Assembly (NCBI GenBank): GCA_964549135.1
Contig: CAZJUJ010000001.1
Coordinates: 34,078 to 98,077, forward strand
Source: RUG563 sp964549135
Lineage (GTDB): Bacteria > Bacillota > Clostridia > Christensenellales > Aristaeellaceae
Direction of reading: 5' to 3'
DNA: 64,000 nucleotides
The position numbers and the translations under genes are program-made. Shown here one piece after another: positions 25,044 through 35,100 of the stretch (position 1 is the first letter of the stretch; each line of letters opens with the position of its first letter). The notes under the pieces are model-generated. The model ran no database searches. It was not told the origin of the DNA and saw nothing but the letters and a program-made list of their open reading frames with translations.

Positions 25044-25925
25044 ATGAAACGTTTGAATGGATCCGAGCTTGCCTATCAGGCAGTCATTTATTTTCTGATC
25101 ACGCTGCTGCTGATCGTATCGGCCTTTCCCCTGCTGTATGTGGTTTCCGTCTCCCTAACATCAGAGGCGGAATGGCTGGAGCGCGGAAATCTGATGCTGA
25201 TTCCCCTGCGCCCCACACTGGAAGCCTATAAGAGAATTTTCGTTCGGAATGGCTTTATCTTCCAATCCTTCGGCGTCAGCCTATTGCGCACGCTGGCGGG
25301 AACCGCAATCGGTATGTTCATCACGATGATGATGGGCTTTGCCACATCCCGGCGTGATATGCCCGGCGACAAGGCATTGATGTTTATGACGCTGATTACG
25401 GTATTATTCAGCGGCGGCCTGATTCCAACCTTCCTGGTGGTAAAGGATACGAAGCTGTATGATACCTTCTGGGCCATGGTGATTCCCTGTGCCTTCAATG
25501 GATGGAACATTCTGGTTGCGCGACAGTTCTTTTCAAATCTTCCCCGCGAGGTGGAGGAGGCGGCGGAAATGGATGGTGCCTCAAGATTCCAGCTGCTGAC
25601 ACGCATCCTATTGCCCATGAGCGGGGCGGTTATTGCCGCGCTGGGTTTATTCTCGGCAGTTGGACATTGGAATTCCTGGTTTGACGCCATGATTTACATC
25701 AAAAACGAGAATTTGAAGCCGCTGCAGCTCATTTTGTACAACATGAACATGGACGCCAACATGGGCTACAACATCAATGAACTCAACGATTTTGAAGCCC
25801 GGGTATCCAGCCGTTCCCTGAGAATGGCGATTACAGTGATCGGCGTGGTACCGATTCTGTGCGTATATCCGTTTCTGCAAAAGTACTTCACCAAGGGCGT
25901 CTATGTGGGCGCGGTGAAGGGCTGA
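25044..25925 (+). CDS. Carbohydrate ABC transporter permease, LplC/YtcP type
   Basis: 293 residues, six transmembrane segments. Family features: SAFPLLYVVSVSLTSEAEWL, a SGGLIPTFLVVKDTKLYDTF stretch characteristic of YtcP/LplC, EAA loop in LPREVEEAAEMDGASRFQLL, and the C-terminal QKYFTKGVYVGAVKG. It pairs with the preceding permease. The start at 25044 has only GGGCGGTG upstream; upstream in-frame residues belong to the first permease region. Confidence 0.93.
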   Translation: MKRLNGSELAYQAVIYFLITLLLIVSAFPLLYVVSVSLTSEAEWLERGNLMLIPLRPTLEAYKRIFVRNGFIFQSFGVSLLRTLAGTAIGMFITMMMGFATSRRDMPGDKALMFMTLITVLFSGGLIPTFLVVKDTKLYDTFWAMVIPCAFNGWNILVARQFFSNLPREVEEAAEMDGASRFQLLTRILLPMSGAVIAALGLFSAVGHWNSWFDAMIYIKNENLKPLQLILYNMNMDANMGYNINELNDFEARVSSRSLRMAITVIGVVPILCVYPFLQKYFTKGVYVGAVKG

Positions 25926-25947
25926 AATACCGGGAAGGAAAGGAGGA

Positions 25948-26010
25948 ATGCGCATTTGTTTCCCAATAAATGAAGGAAGGAGGAGTGCCGGTCGTTTTCC
26001 TGGTCGCTAA
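25948..26010 (+). CDS. Possible 20-codon leader ORF (uncertain)
   Basis: ATG at 25948 directly after AAAGGAGGA, 20 codons ending TAA at 26008-26010, between the second permease and the binding protein. The ribosome site is unusually close to the ATG. The product (MRICFPINEG and an Arg-rich end) resembles nothing known; it may be chance or may tune translation of the binding-protein gene. Confidence 0.2.
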   Translation: MRICFPINEGRRSAGRFPGR

Positions 26011-26044
26011 AAAACAAATCAAGTAAAAGAAGAGAAGAAAGGAT

Positions 26045-27562
26045 ATGAAAATCATGAAAAAAATGCTGACGATCCTGCTGGCGCTGGCCTTGCTGCTTTC
26101 CAGCATGGCAGGCATCACCGCCCTTGCAGACGAAACCATCACCATCGAACTGTTCTATTCTCCCTGGGCAAGCACGCCCTACAGCGGCGTGGACCCGTAT
26201 GAAGCCTATCTGGAAGAAAAATACGGCTGCGATTTTGTGCTGACGCCGGCCACGGATTTTTCTTCCCAGCTAATGACGCGTGCAGCCGCAAACGATATGC
26301 CTGATCTGATCCTGCTGAACGATACAGAGCTGCGCAGCCTGTATGAGCAGGGCGTTCTTCTGGACGATTGGACGCCGTATCTGGAAAAGATGCCCAGCAC
26401 CAGCGCCAATATGTCGGATCTGGCCAAGGCATTCCTGACCGTGGATGGCAAGATCATTGCCTGCCCTGCCATTGCAGGCGAGCAGAAGTATTCCTTCATG
26501 ATTCGCAAGGATTGGCTGCAGAAGCTTAATCTGTCAATGCCCACCAATGATGAAGATCTGCTCAACGTCATGCGCGCCTTTACCTTTAATGATCCTGATG
26601 GCAACGGCATAAATGATACCTATGGCTTTACCGCAGCCGGCGGCAATAGCGGCACCGGCGAATTGGCCAATCTGCTTTTGCTCTATGCAAACACGGATTA
26701 TTATGTGAACGAGGAAGGCCAGGTAACAAACGCCATTAATGACGGCAGCTACCTGAAGTATCTGAATCTTGCCCGCGCAATCGTAAAGGAAGGCCTGATT
26801 GATCCGGATTGGTATACGCAGGGCTGGGATGAGCGCAAGCCCAATCTGTATGCCGGCAAGTTTGGCATCTGCTGGTATCCGGCCTCCGCGCTGATTAGCG
26901 AAATCTATAATGCCAATGGCGATGAAGCGGTATTTGATCAGTGGGCCATTATGCCTATGTACACCGGCGCGCTTCCCTCTGAGCCGATTGTCGGGGCTAT
27001 TCGCACGGTTTCTGCCAGCGCTGCAGCGGATGAAAAGAAGATGGATATCATTTGCCAGTACCTGGAGAATTGCGCATATCCCAATGATGATTTCTTTATC
27101 CTGCGCGATGGTTATCTCATCGATGGCTACGATGTCAAAAAAGAAATCGCCGATGGCGTCTATTTCCTGGGCGTTTCCTCGGCAGAGCAGGCCGCCAAGC
27201 GCGTGCGCCAGGATGGCAGCATCATGTTTGGCTGGGGCCAGATGGTGCAGGCGCAGGGCCAGAGCTATTTCAAGAGTCTGGAAAGCGCTGAACCGACAAC
27301 GCTGAATGAATACCAGGCCCAATTCCTGGCGCAGACCGCAACCATGAAAACGTATGACGCATTTGGCAGGCTGCTCAGCCCGGATCCCACGCTTCGTGAA
27401 GATGCCAGTTCCATGCAGGCAGAATTTGAGATTGCCTATCTGCTGGGCGAAGTCGGCGAAACGGATTACGAAGGCTTTGTGGCGGAATACAACGCCAGCT
27501 ATGGCGATCAGCTGCTTGAAAATGCCGCCGAGACCTTCCGCGAATACGGCGTCATCGAGTAA
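26045..27562 (+). CDS. Extracellular sugar-binding protein, LplA type
   Basis: 505 residues. Signal peptide MKKMLTILLALALLLSSMAG ending in ALA-DE. Solute-binding fold of family 1 with the LplA hallmark NDPDGNGINDTYGFT, a likely calcium-binding loop. It captures an oligosaccharide for the two permeases. Unlike most Gram-positive binding proteins there is no lipobox cysteine, so lipid anchoring is not expected. The ribosome site AAAGG is 2 bases before ATG 26045 and 11 before ATG 26054; either could start. Confidence 0.92.
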   Translation: MKIMKKMLTILLALALLLSSMAGITALADETITIELFYSPWASTPYSGVDPYEAYLEEKYGCDFVLTPATDFSSQLMTRAAANDMPDLILLNDTELRSLYEQGVLLDDWTPYLEKMPSTSANMSDLAKAFLTVDGKIIACPAIAGEQKYSFMIRKDWLQKLNLSMPTNDEDLLNVMRAFTFNDPDGNGINDTYGFTAAGGNSGTGELANLLLLYANTDYYVNEEGQVTNAINDGSYLKYLNLARAIVKEGLIDPDWYTQGWDERKPNLYAGKFGICWYPASALISEIYNANGDEAVFDQWAIMPMYTGALPSEPIVGAIRTVSASAAADEKKMDIICQYLENCAYPNDDFFILRDGYLIDGYDVKKEIADGVYFLGVSSAEQAAKRVRQDGSIMFGWGQMVQAQGQSYFKSLESAEPTTLNEYQAQFLAQTATMKTYDAFGRLLSPDPTLREDASSMQAEFEIAYLLGEVGETDYEGFVAEYNASYGDQLLENAAETFREYGVIE

Positions 27563-27587
27563 ACTGAATCAATCCGATCAAATCAAA

Positions 27588-27611
27588 TGGGCTGCTGGTT
27601 TCAGCAGCCCA
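27588..27611 (+). terminator. Intra-operon stem-loop (attenuator or mRNA 3' stabiliser)
   Basis: A perfect 10-bp stem TGGGCTGCTG/CAGCAGCCCA with a 4-base loop, 25 bases after the binding-protein stop. No T-run follows, so it may raise binding-protein mRNA over yesN/yesM, as often seen in binding-protein operons. Confidence 0.6.
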
Positions 27612-27662
27612 TAAAGTGTTCTAACAATGATATGCGATTGGACAGAATACGGAGGGGCATGC

Positions 27663-28982
27663 ATGCAATTGTTTCAGATGATCATTGTAGATGATGAGCC
27701 GATGATTCGCAGCGGCCTGGTGAAAAGCATTAACTGGGAGGAATTGGGCTTTGAGGTGGTCGGCGCATTTGGCTCCGGCGCCGAGGCCATTGAGTTTTTA
27801 GCCAGCGCTCAGGTGGAGGTAGTATTTACCGATGTCGTCATGAAAAACGGCACTGGCATCGATATTGCAGAATGGATTAGCGCCCATAAGCCGGGCATCC
27901 AGGTTGTTCTGCTTACGGGATACTCGGATTTTGAAACGGCACGCAAGGCGGTTGCCTGCAAGGTAATCCGGTATATGCTCACCAAGCCTACCGATATTAC
28001 AGAACTGAAAGCGGTCTTTACCAAAGTGCATGAGGTTCTGCTGCAGCGCCGTAATTCGATGGCGCTTTCAAGCGTGGCGGTGTATCTGAATTCAGACTGC
28101 GCCGATATCCAGCTTCCTGCCATTACGCTGTCCGATGGAATGCATATCACAGGCACAATTTCAGGCTCTATTGGAAAGCGGGTAGCCATTTGGTGCTGTC
28201 CTGCCGACAAAGCAGCAGAATTGGCTCAGGCAATCGAGGAATTGCACGGGATAAATCCACTGCTGAAAAACGGCAGAATCTGCCGTTTTGATACGCTGCC
28301 CGCCATGCTGCAAACGCTGTCAGAAACGCAAATCGATTCCACACAGCAGGGCCTATGGAACGAGCAAATCCTGAATCAGCAGATCCAGAGTGCCTTTGAT
28401 GAAGGCGAATATCGTCGGTTGGACGAGCTGTTTGCCAAAATACGCATGCTGGATGCGCCAAAGCATGTCGTGCTGTTTGCCGCATATGTCATTGATTTGA
28501 ATTACTACATATATTGTGCCAAGGAGAAAATCCAGGAAGAAAGGGATATCCGCGTACATTTGATTGCTGTCATGGAGGGCAAAGAACCAGTAGAGCAATT
28601 GATACGATGTGTGCATGCGCTGGTTGAAAGCTGCGAAAGGAATTTTTCGCGCAACAGTGATCATTTGCTTTCCTTTGTTGATCGTTATCTGGAAAGTCAT
28701 CTGTCCGAAGGTGCATCCCTGGCAGAAATTGCTCAGCAGATGCATTATAGCCCGGGCTATTTGGGCCGTCTTTTTAAGGAGCGCGCCGGCAAAAGCTTTA
28801 CAGACTATGAAATTGAATTCAAAATTCGAAAAGCCGCCGCCATGCTGGAGGATACCACGCTGCATGTAAAAGAAATCGGGCAGCGAATCGGCTACAGCGA
28901 TGCACAGCATTTTTCCGAAACCTTCCGAAACATCATGGGAATCTCGCCCGCCGGATACCGAAAAAGCCTGCGCGAGCAGTAA
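27663..28982 (+). CDS. Response regulator, YesN (AraC) type
   Basis: 439 residues. Receiver domain: IIVDDEPMIRSGLVKSINWE, phosphoacceptor Asp in VVFTDVVMKNGTGID, LLTGYSDFETARKAV and the Lys of LTKPTD. A middle region of no known fold, then a C-terminal AraC DNA-binding domain with HYSPGYLGRLFKERAGKSFT and GYSDAQHFSETFRNIMGISP. ATG 27663 has GGAGGGG 4-7 bases upstream. It acts with the YesM kinase that follows after 16 bases and likely activates the operon. Confidence 0.93.
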   Translation: MQLFQMIIVDDEPMIRSGLVKSINWEELGFEVVGAFGSGAEAIEFLASAQVEVVFTDVVMKNGTGIDIAEWISAHKPGIQVVLLTGYSDFETARKAVACKVIRYMLTKPTDITELKAVFTKVHEVLLQRRNSMALSSVAVYLNSDCADIQLPAITLSDGMHITGTISGSIGKRVAIWCCPADKAAELAQAIEELHGINPLLKNGRICRFDTLPAMLQTLSETQIDSTQQGLWNEQILNQQIQSAFDEGEYRRLDELFAKIRMLDAPKHVVLFAAYVIDLNYYIYCAKEKIQEERDIRVHLIAVMEGKEPVEQLIRCVHALVESCERNFSRNSDHLLSFVDRYLESHLSEGASLAEIAQQMHYSPGYLGRLFKERAGKSFTDYEIEFKIRKAAAMLEDTTLHVKEIGQRIGYSDAQHFSETFRNIMGISPAGYRKSLREQ

Positions 28983-28998
28983 AAGGAGGGAAGCAAGC

Positions 28999-30741
28999 AT
29001 GACGAAAGGCAAAAGCAGACACTGTAAATTTTATAAGCTGATGCTGCATAATTACCGGAAAATGCTTATTCTGATTTTACCGGTGGTGCTGGTGCTGGTA
29101 ATATTGATTGCCTTGGTCATGCGCGGGCAGTATAAAAATGCAATTCAACAAAGCGAATTGATTTGCAATAGAATATCGACTGCCATGAATGATGAACTGA
29201 TGGATTTGCAGCGTTTCGTCAACACATTGGCAGGAAACAGCGATGTTCGCAGTATGGCCAGGCAAAAAAGCACGGCCTTGACCCGCCTGCATATGCGGCG
29301 GGTATCGAATATTATGAAATTCCTCAAGGATGAAAGCGAGCATAATGCGCTGTGTTCGGATGGCATCATCTATTTTGATGTTCCCCGGTATTTTATCGGA
29401 AAAACAGCCGCCTGGAAATATGAAGCGGAGGCGGAAGCATATTACAGCATCGTGCCGCAAATGATGGTATCGCTATACGGCATAGACGAAAAATGGCAGG
29501 TTGATCAAGGAAATGTTTTTTATATCAAGGCATTGCTGGGAGAGGACACAGGCCGCAGCGCTTTGCTGCTGCTATTGGATGCCTCCAGCGTGACAAATGC
29601 GCTGTCAGCCAGCCTCCTGCAGGGCAATATGCACGCATACTGGGTGGAGGATGACAGAATCCTTGGTGCAAGCGATTTGTATAGCACAGAAAAGAGCATC
29701 CGGGAATTGTATCCCCAGATTCCTATGAAAACGGGTGCCTTCTATCAAAGCGGCTATCAGTATTATGTAACCTGGTCGGAAGAAACAATCAACGGCTGGC
29801 GATATGCATTGGTTTCGGATTGGAATCAATTATTCCTCGGTCTGAAAACATATTTGGCTATTGCAATTTCATTTTTCTGCATGTTTGTCGTTTTCTGCCT
29901 GATCGTTGCCTATTGGATTGCCAATGGCAGCTGCAAGCCCTTTGAGATCATCGTAGAGCTGCTGAAAAATCCTGTAGAAATTTCTGAAACAGATTATATC
30001 AGTCATTACAAGACATATGACGAGCTGGGCATGATTGCCGCGCTGATCCATGAAACAAAATATCAGTATGTGGCCATGCAAAATGTGCTGACGGCAAAGG
30101 AAGCCCTGCTGGCCGAAGCACAGAACGCCGCACTGCAATCCCAGATGAACCCGCATTTTTTATTCAATACATTGGAAACCATCAATTGGATGGCTATAGA
30201 GCAATTATCCCAGAAAAATCAAATTTCCTACGTTATTATGCGTCTCTCCACGCTTTTGCGCACAAGCATGCAGGTAGATCAGCCCCTGATTCAGATAAAG
30301 ATGGAATTAAGCAATGCAAAAACCTATCTGGATATTCAGCATATGCGCTATCCGGGTCAATTTGCCGTAGTCTGGGATATCGATGACAGACTGCTGCATT
30401 ATTCAACCATTTGTCTGAGCATTCAGCCCCTGTTGGAAAACGCCATCAAACACGGGCTTATCAGCGATAAGCAGGCGCAAATCTGCATTCGCTGCGCCAA
30501 GCAGGATAATATGATCTGCTTTGAGGTAATAGATAACGGCGTAGGCATTGAAGCCGAAAAGCTGAAGCAGCTGCAATGCTCTTTGCGGGAAAAATGCTTT
30601 GCCCGCGGGCACAAAATTGGCCTGTATAATCTGAATAAGCGCATGCAGCTTTTATTTGGAGAAGAATATCATCTGGAAATCGAAAGCATTCCGTTTGTGC
30701 GAACGTGCATCCGAATGCGCATTCCGCAAATAACTGCGTAA
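28999..30741 (+). CDS. Sensor histidine kinase, YesM type
   Basis: 580 residues. TM1 about 20-43, extracellular Cache-like sensor (about 44-285), TM2 about 288-312, HAMP-like linker, His_kinase domain with QMNPHFLFNTLETINWMA, and HATPase with LLENAIKHGL, DNGVGIE and the GLYNLNKRMQLLFG lid. AAAGGAGGG lies about 9 bases before the ATG. Partner of the preceding YesN. Its DNA is visibly more AT-rich than the flanking genes. Confidence 0.93.
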   Translation: MTKGKSRHCKFYKLMLHNYRKMLILILPVVLVLVILIALVMRGQYKNAIQQSELICNRISTAMNDELMDLQRFVNTLAGNSDVRSMARQKSTALTRLHMRRVSNIMKFLKDESEHNALCSDGIIYFDVPRYFIGKTAAWKYEAEAEAYYSIVPQMMVSLYGIDEKWQVDQGNVFYIKALLGEDTGRSALLLLLDASSVTNALSASLLQGNMHAYWVEDDRILGASDLYSTEKSIRELYPQIPMKTGAFYQSGYQYYVTWSEETINGWRYALVSDWNQLFLGLKTYLAIAISFFCMFVVFCLIVAYWIANGSCKPFEIIVELLKNPVEISETDYISHYKTYDELGMIAALIHETKYQYVAMQNVLTAKEALLAEAQNAALQSQMNPHFLFNTLETINWMAIEQLSQKNQISYVIMRLSTLLRTSMQVDQPLIQIKMELSNAKTYLDIQHMRYPGQFAVVWDIDDRLLHYSTICLSIQPLLENAIKHGLISDKQAQICIRCAKQDNMICFEVIDNGVGIEAEKLKQLQCSLREKCFARGHKIGLYNLNKRMQLLFGEEYHLEIESIPFVRTCIRMRIPQITA

Positions 30742-30764
30742 GCGGCAAGCAGGCTTCCGCAAGC

Positions 30765-31898
30765 TTACCCGATCAGCCCGGCCTCCCTGCAGAAGAGGAG
30801 AAACGCCCGAAACTGCGCGTTTGTTTCGCATTTAGCCCAGTGCATCAGGCGTTTTTTGCGATATTTGAGGGCGTCCGCCGTCAGATACAGCGCCTCCTGC
30901 TGCTTTTCATAGGTATCGCCGTGCAAAAAGCCGCGAAGGAGCGCCTCATCCACCGCATCGCAGGCATGAAACATCTGCTCCGCCAGCAAAAGGCGCATAA
31001 CATCCTCATCGCTGTAAAAATCAACGTTCATCGCATCGCCGCCATCATAGATGGGATGTTCCGGGAAACCTTCCCGCATCGGCGTCAGGGCGGTGGATTC
31101 CCGGATCATCAGCCGGCTGTGTACGCGAACCGACATGCTCACAGCCGCCCTTTGCCTGCATAGATGCGCATAGAGGATCACCGCCTGGCGGCCCATCTCA
31201 TAATAATCCAGCGAGGCAGTGGTAATGGCGGGGCGGACGCGCTGCGCCAGCAGCGAATTGCCAAAGGCGGCGACATACATCTGCTCCGGCACGGAAATGC
31301 CGCTGTCCCTGAGGCGCTTGGTCAGAAAAACGGCCACGATGTCATTGGCGCAGATCGCCGCATCAAAGCCCTCCGCTGCGCGGAACTGGGCATAGCAGGT
31401 TTCCAGCGAGCCGTAATTGAGAAATACCTCCGCGCGCCCGTCATTGCCCGGCAAACGGCTCCACCATTCAAAATACCGCTTCTTGAACATATCGGCGGAT
31501 GAATTGGGATTAAAGCCAAAGCAGGCGATATTTCTGCGCCCGCATTCGGAAAGGTAGGTCAGCAGCGTGTGCATGGCGTTATCATAATCCATGCGCACCT
31601 CCCCCAGGGGCATCATGGGCTCCTGAGGATCAAAGTTGATGATCACCGCATCGATTCCCTGCTCCGCAAAAAAGCGCAGCGCCTGGGCCATCCATGCCTT
31701 GGAGGCCCCGGCAATGATGACCAGCCGCCTTTCCTGCCCGAAAAGCGCGCCGTAATCAAGGGCGGTATAGGCATTGCCATCCAGCTGGATAAAGCGATAT
31801 TTGCGCCTGGCCGCCTCCTTCATCAGGCCATCCAGCGTCTGGCGCACCCAAATAGAGCCCTCCGTTTCAATCAAGGCAGGAACCAGCATGCGTATCAC
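30765..31898 (-). CDS. Regulator with LacI-type sensor domain and C-terminal LuxR-like HTH
   Basis: 377 residues. Residues 1-270 follow the periplasmic-binding fold of LacI regulators (IWVRQTLDGLMKEAARR, DAVIINFDPQEP, RRNIACFGFNPNS, FDAAICANDIVAVFLTKRL, VAAFGNSLLAQRVRPAITTA), but the usual N-terminal LacI or GntR HTH is absent: the protein starts directly in the sensor. The C-terminal ~60 residues (LLRGFLHGDTYEKQQEALYL, ALKYRKKRLMHWA, ending REAGLIG) align in pattern with a LuxR/GerE HTH. It is divergent from the DUF5107-TPR gene and convergent, 23 bases away, with yesM. ATG 31898 has AAGGATAGG upstream. Confidence 0.75.
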   Translation of the reverse strand: MIRMLVPALIETEGSIWVRQTLDGLMKEAARRKYRFIQLDGNAYTALDYGALFGQERRLVIIAGASKAWMAQALRFFAEQGIDAVIINFDPQEPMMPLGEVRMDYDNAMHTLLTYLSECGRRNIACFGFNPNSSADMFKKRYFEWWSRLPGNDGRAEVFLNYGSLETCYAQFRAAEGFDAAICANDIVAVFLTKRLRDSGISVPEQMYVAAFGNSLLAQRVRPAITTASLDYYEMGRQAVILYAHLCRQRAAVSMSVRVHSRLMIRESTALTPMREGFPEHPIYDGGDAMNVDFYSDEDVMRLLLAEQMFHACDAVDEALLRGFLHGDTYEKQQEALYLTADALKYRKKRLMHWAKCETNAQFRAFLLFCREAGLIG

Positions 31899-31912
31899 CT
31901 ATCCTTCTGCCT

Positions 31913-31924
31913 GCATGATCATGC
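31913..31924. promoter_or_regulatory. Candidate operator palindrome in the regulator leader
   Basis: GCATGATCATGC, a perfect 12-base palindrome between the promoter and the start codon of the sensor-LuxR regulator; a plausible autoregulatory site. Confidence 0.35.
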
Positions 31925-31935
31925 TTCTTGGCTGG

Positions 31936-31964
31936 ATTATAGCATAGGGCCCGGGGCCTGTCAA
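31936..31964 (-). promoter_or_regulatory. Promoter of the sensor-LuxR regulator (consensus)
   Basis: TTGACA (31959-31964), spacer 17, TATAAT (31936-31941) with TGC before it: a perfect consensus with extended -10. Confidence 0.88.
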
Positions 31965-32025
31965 GCGGCGGCGGCTGACAGCATGCCAGGCGCGCTTTTT
32001 CGGAAAAAATCCACGCTTTTTTCCC

Positions 32026-32054
32026 TTGCTGCGCCGGGTCTCCTGCCGTATCAT
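32026..32054 (+). promoter_or_regulatory. Promoter of the DUF5107-TPR gene
   Basis: TTGCTG (32026-32031), spacer 17, TATCAT (32049-32054). Confidence 0.6.
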
Positions 32055-32114
32055 GAAAGCACCGGAAAATAGCCAAGGCAAGCCGGGATAAAAAAGAAAG
32101 GTGCTGATCCATCC

Positions 32115-35100
32115 GTGACCCCCGTTTCAGTAAAAGATGAAATCCGCATGCTTGCGGCCTATGACGAGCCCGCGCCCGAGGAAATGCCCATTTTTGCCGA
32201 AAACCGCGTGCATCAGCGCTCCAGCGGCAATCCCTATCCCTGCAAGGTGGTTGTGGAGGTGGATCGCCAGCATCGCAGCGAAAAGCCCTTCCGCATCATT
32301 ACGCTGGAAAATGAATACCTGCGGATCGAAATCATGCCGCAGCTTGGCGGGCGCATCTACTCCGCCTATGATAAGCGAACCGGCTATGATTTCTTCTACA
32401 AGCAGCATGTGATCAAGCCTGCCCTGATCGGCCTGCTGGGCAGCTGGGTTTCCGGCGGCTGCGAATTCAATTGGCCCGTGCATCACCGGCCCAGCACCTT
32501 TATGCCGGTGGATACGGCCATTGAGCGGCATGAAAACGGCGCTGTCACCGTATGGCTGAGCGAAAACGAGCCTCTGGACCGCATGAAGGGCATGGTCGGC
32601 GTGTATCTTGCCCCGGGCGAGGCCCGCTTTGACACGCGCATGAAGGTCTTTAACCGCACGGCGCAGCGCCATTCCTTCCTCTGGTGGGAAAATGCCGCCG
32701 TGCCGGTGAACGAGCAGTACCGGCTCATTTTCCCGCCGGATGTCCATTATGTGCAGTTCCATTATCGGAAGAATGTAACCTCCTATCCCGTCGCCAGCGG
32801 CGTATACAATGGCATCCGTCTGGGGGATCACACGGATATTTCCTACCACAAAAACACGCGCCAGCCCACCTCCTATTTCTGTGCCGAATCGGATTATGAC
32901 TTTTTCGGCGGCTATGACGAGGGCAGGCGCTGCGGCGTGATCCATGTGGCAGACCGCACGGTCAGCGTCGGCAAAAAGATGTTCACCTGGGCCTATAATC
33001 AGCTTTCCCGCAGCTGGGAAAGGGCGCTGACGGATACCGACGGCGCTTACGCAGAGCTGATGGCCTCCAGCTATTCCCTCAATCAGCCGGATTTTGCCTG
33101 GCTGATGCCCTATGAATGCAAGGAATTCTCCCAGATGTGGTATCCCGTCGGGGCCATTGGCACGCCGATGTGCGCCTGCCGGGAGGCAGCCATTTCCGTG
33201 GAAAACGGCAGGATCGGCATCCAGGCCGCCATGCCGCTGCATAACGCTGTCTTTACCGCCAATGGCAAAAAGTATCCCCTGGATGTCACCCCCGATGCCT
33301 GCGCATTTATCCCCATGGAAAATGAGCTTCTCTCCTTTACCCTTACGGATGATGCCGGCCGCACGCTGCTTGCCTACAATCGGCCCGCTGCCGATGAAAT
33401 AAAGCCCATGCCCGATACCATTCCGGATAACCCGACCCTGGATCATTTGACCAGTGCCCAGGAGCTTTACCTGATGGGCGTGCATGCCGAGCAGTACCGC
33501 GATCCGGCCATCCGTCCGAATCAGTACTGGCAGGAGGCCCTGGCCCGGGATCCGGAGTATGTCCCCGCGCTGACGGCAATGGCAGGGTATGCGCTGGAGC
33601 ATCTGCGGTTTCATGAGGCCTATGCCTATGCCATGAAAGCATGGAAGAAAGTCACCATGCGCAATTTCCATCCCGAAAGCGGCGAAATGCAGTATCTGCT
33701 GGGCCGCATTCAGGAGGCAAGGGGCGATGAGAAGGACGCCTGGAAATGGTATTCCCAGGCAGCCTGGGCGCAGGATGCCCGGGGGCGCGCCATGACCCGG
33801 CTTGCCATGCTGGCGGGCCGCCGCGGTCAATATGAGGCCATGGCGGAATATGCCCGTCAGGCCCTGCGCGAGCATGGCGGAAATGAAACGGCCCTGATGC
33901 TCCTGGCCATCGCCTGCAAATATACCGCGCCTGAAAAGGCCGGGGAAATCTTTGCTTCCCTTCGGGCGCAGGATCCCCTGAATCTGTCCGCCCGTGCCGC
34001 CGAAATCGGCGCCGTGCCCGCGCTGTATGCCGCCATGGGGACGGATGCATGCCAGAGCGCGCTGGATATTGCCTCCGATCTGGCCGAATGCGGAGAAACC
34101 GCCCTGGCCGCTCAGGTGCTGAGGAATCTTCCCCGGAAAACTGCCCAGACCGAATATGTCTATGCCTATCTATCCGGGGATGATGAAGCCCTGAAAATGG
34201 CGCAGACGCTGGAAACGGGCATTGCCTATCCCTCGCGCCTTCTGGAATACAGGGCGCTAAAGGCGGCGGCAGAGAAAAATGACGGGGATGCCGCCGCGCT
34301 TCATCTGCTGGCCTGCCTCCTCTACGCCAGGGAGAATTATGCCCAGGCCGAGGCGCTCTGGGCGCGTGCGCAAAAGATCGCGCCGGATCAGTATATGCTC
34401 TATCGCAATCTGGCTGTCTGCCGCTACAGCCATCTGGGTCGCAGAGAGGAGGCGCTGCCGCTCCTGGATCAGGCGCTGGCCCTGCATCCCCACGACGGGC
34501 AGCTCATCTGGGAAAAGGCGCATCTGATGGGCAGGCTGCATCAGGATCCCCGGAAAATCGCCGCCTTCCTCATGGAAGAAAACCATCCCCGGGAGGATAT
34601 CATCGTGGAGCTTTGCCGGGCGCTCAATCGGGCGGGCGAATATGCCCAGACGCTCAGCATCCTGCATGATCATGCCTTTACCCCCTGCGAGGGCGGCGAG
34701 CATGCCGTGGCCGAGCCGTATATGTTTGCCCATCATGCGCTGGGGCGCAAGGCGCTGCAGAAAGGCGATGCCGAAACGGCGCTTTCCCATTTCCGCGCCG
34801 CCCAGACGCTGCCGGATAACCTGGGCGCGGGGCTATGGAATGAGGTGCTGCTGGTTCCGCATCAGTATTATGAGGCCGTCTGCCTAAAGCAGCTGGGCAG
34901 AGAGGAGCAGGCCCTCCCGCTTCTTCAGCATATTCTTTCCCTTAAGCAGGATTATTTCAGCAATATGCATCTGCCGGAATTGCCCTGCTGGCAGGCGATG
35001 GCCTGCAGGCAATTGGGCCTGAATGCCCGGGCGCAGGAACTGATTGCCGCGCATCTGCGCGCCCAGCAGGCGGCGGCTGCGGCCCGGGATGCAGGCTATT

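Noticed and set aside
30736..30770. Terminator between yesM and the sensor-LuxR gene
   Set aside because: GTAAGC/GCTTAC can pair, but the stem is bulged, overlaps both gene ends and has no T-run; too weak to call.
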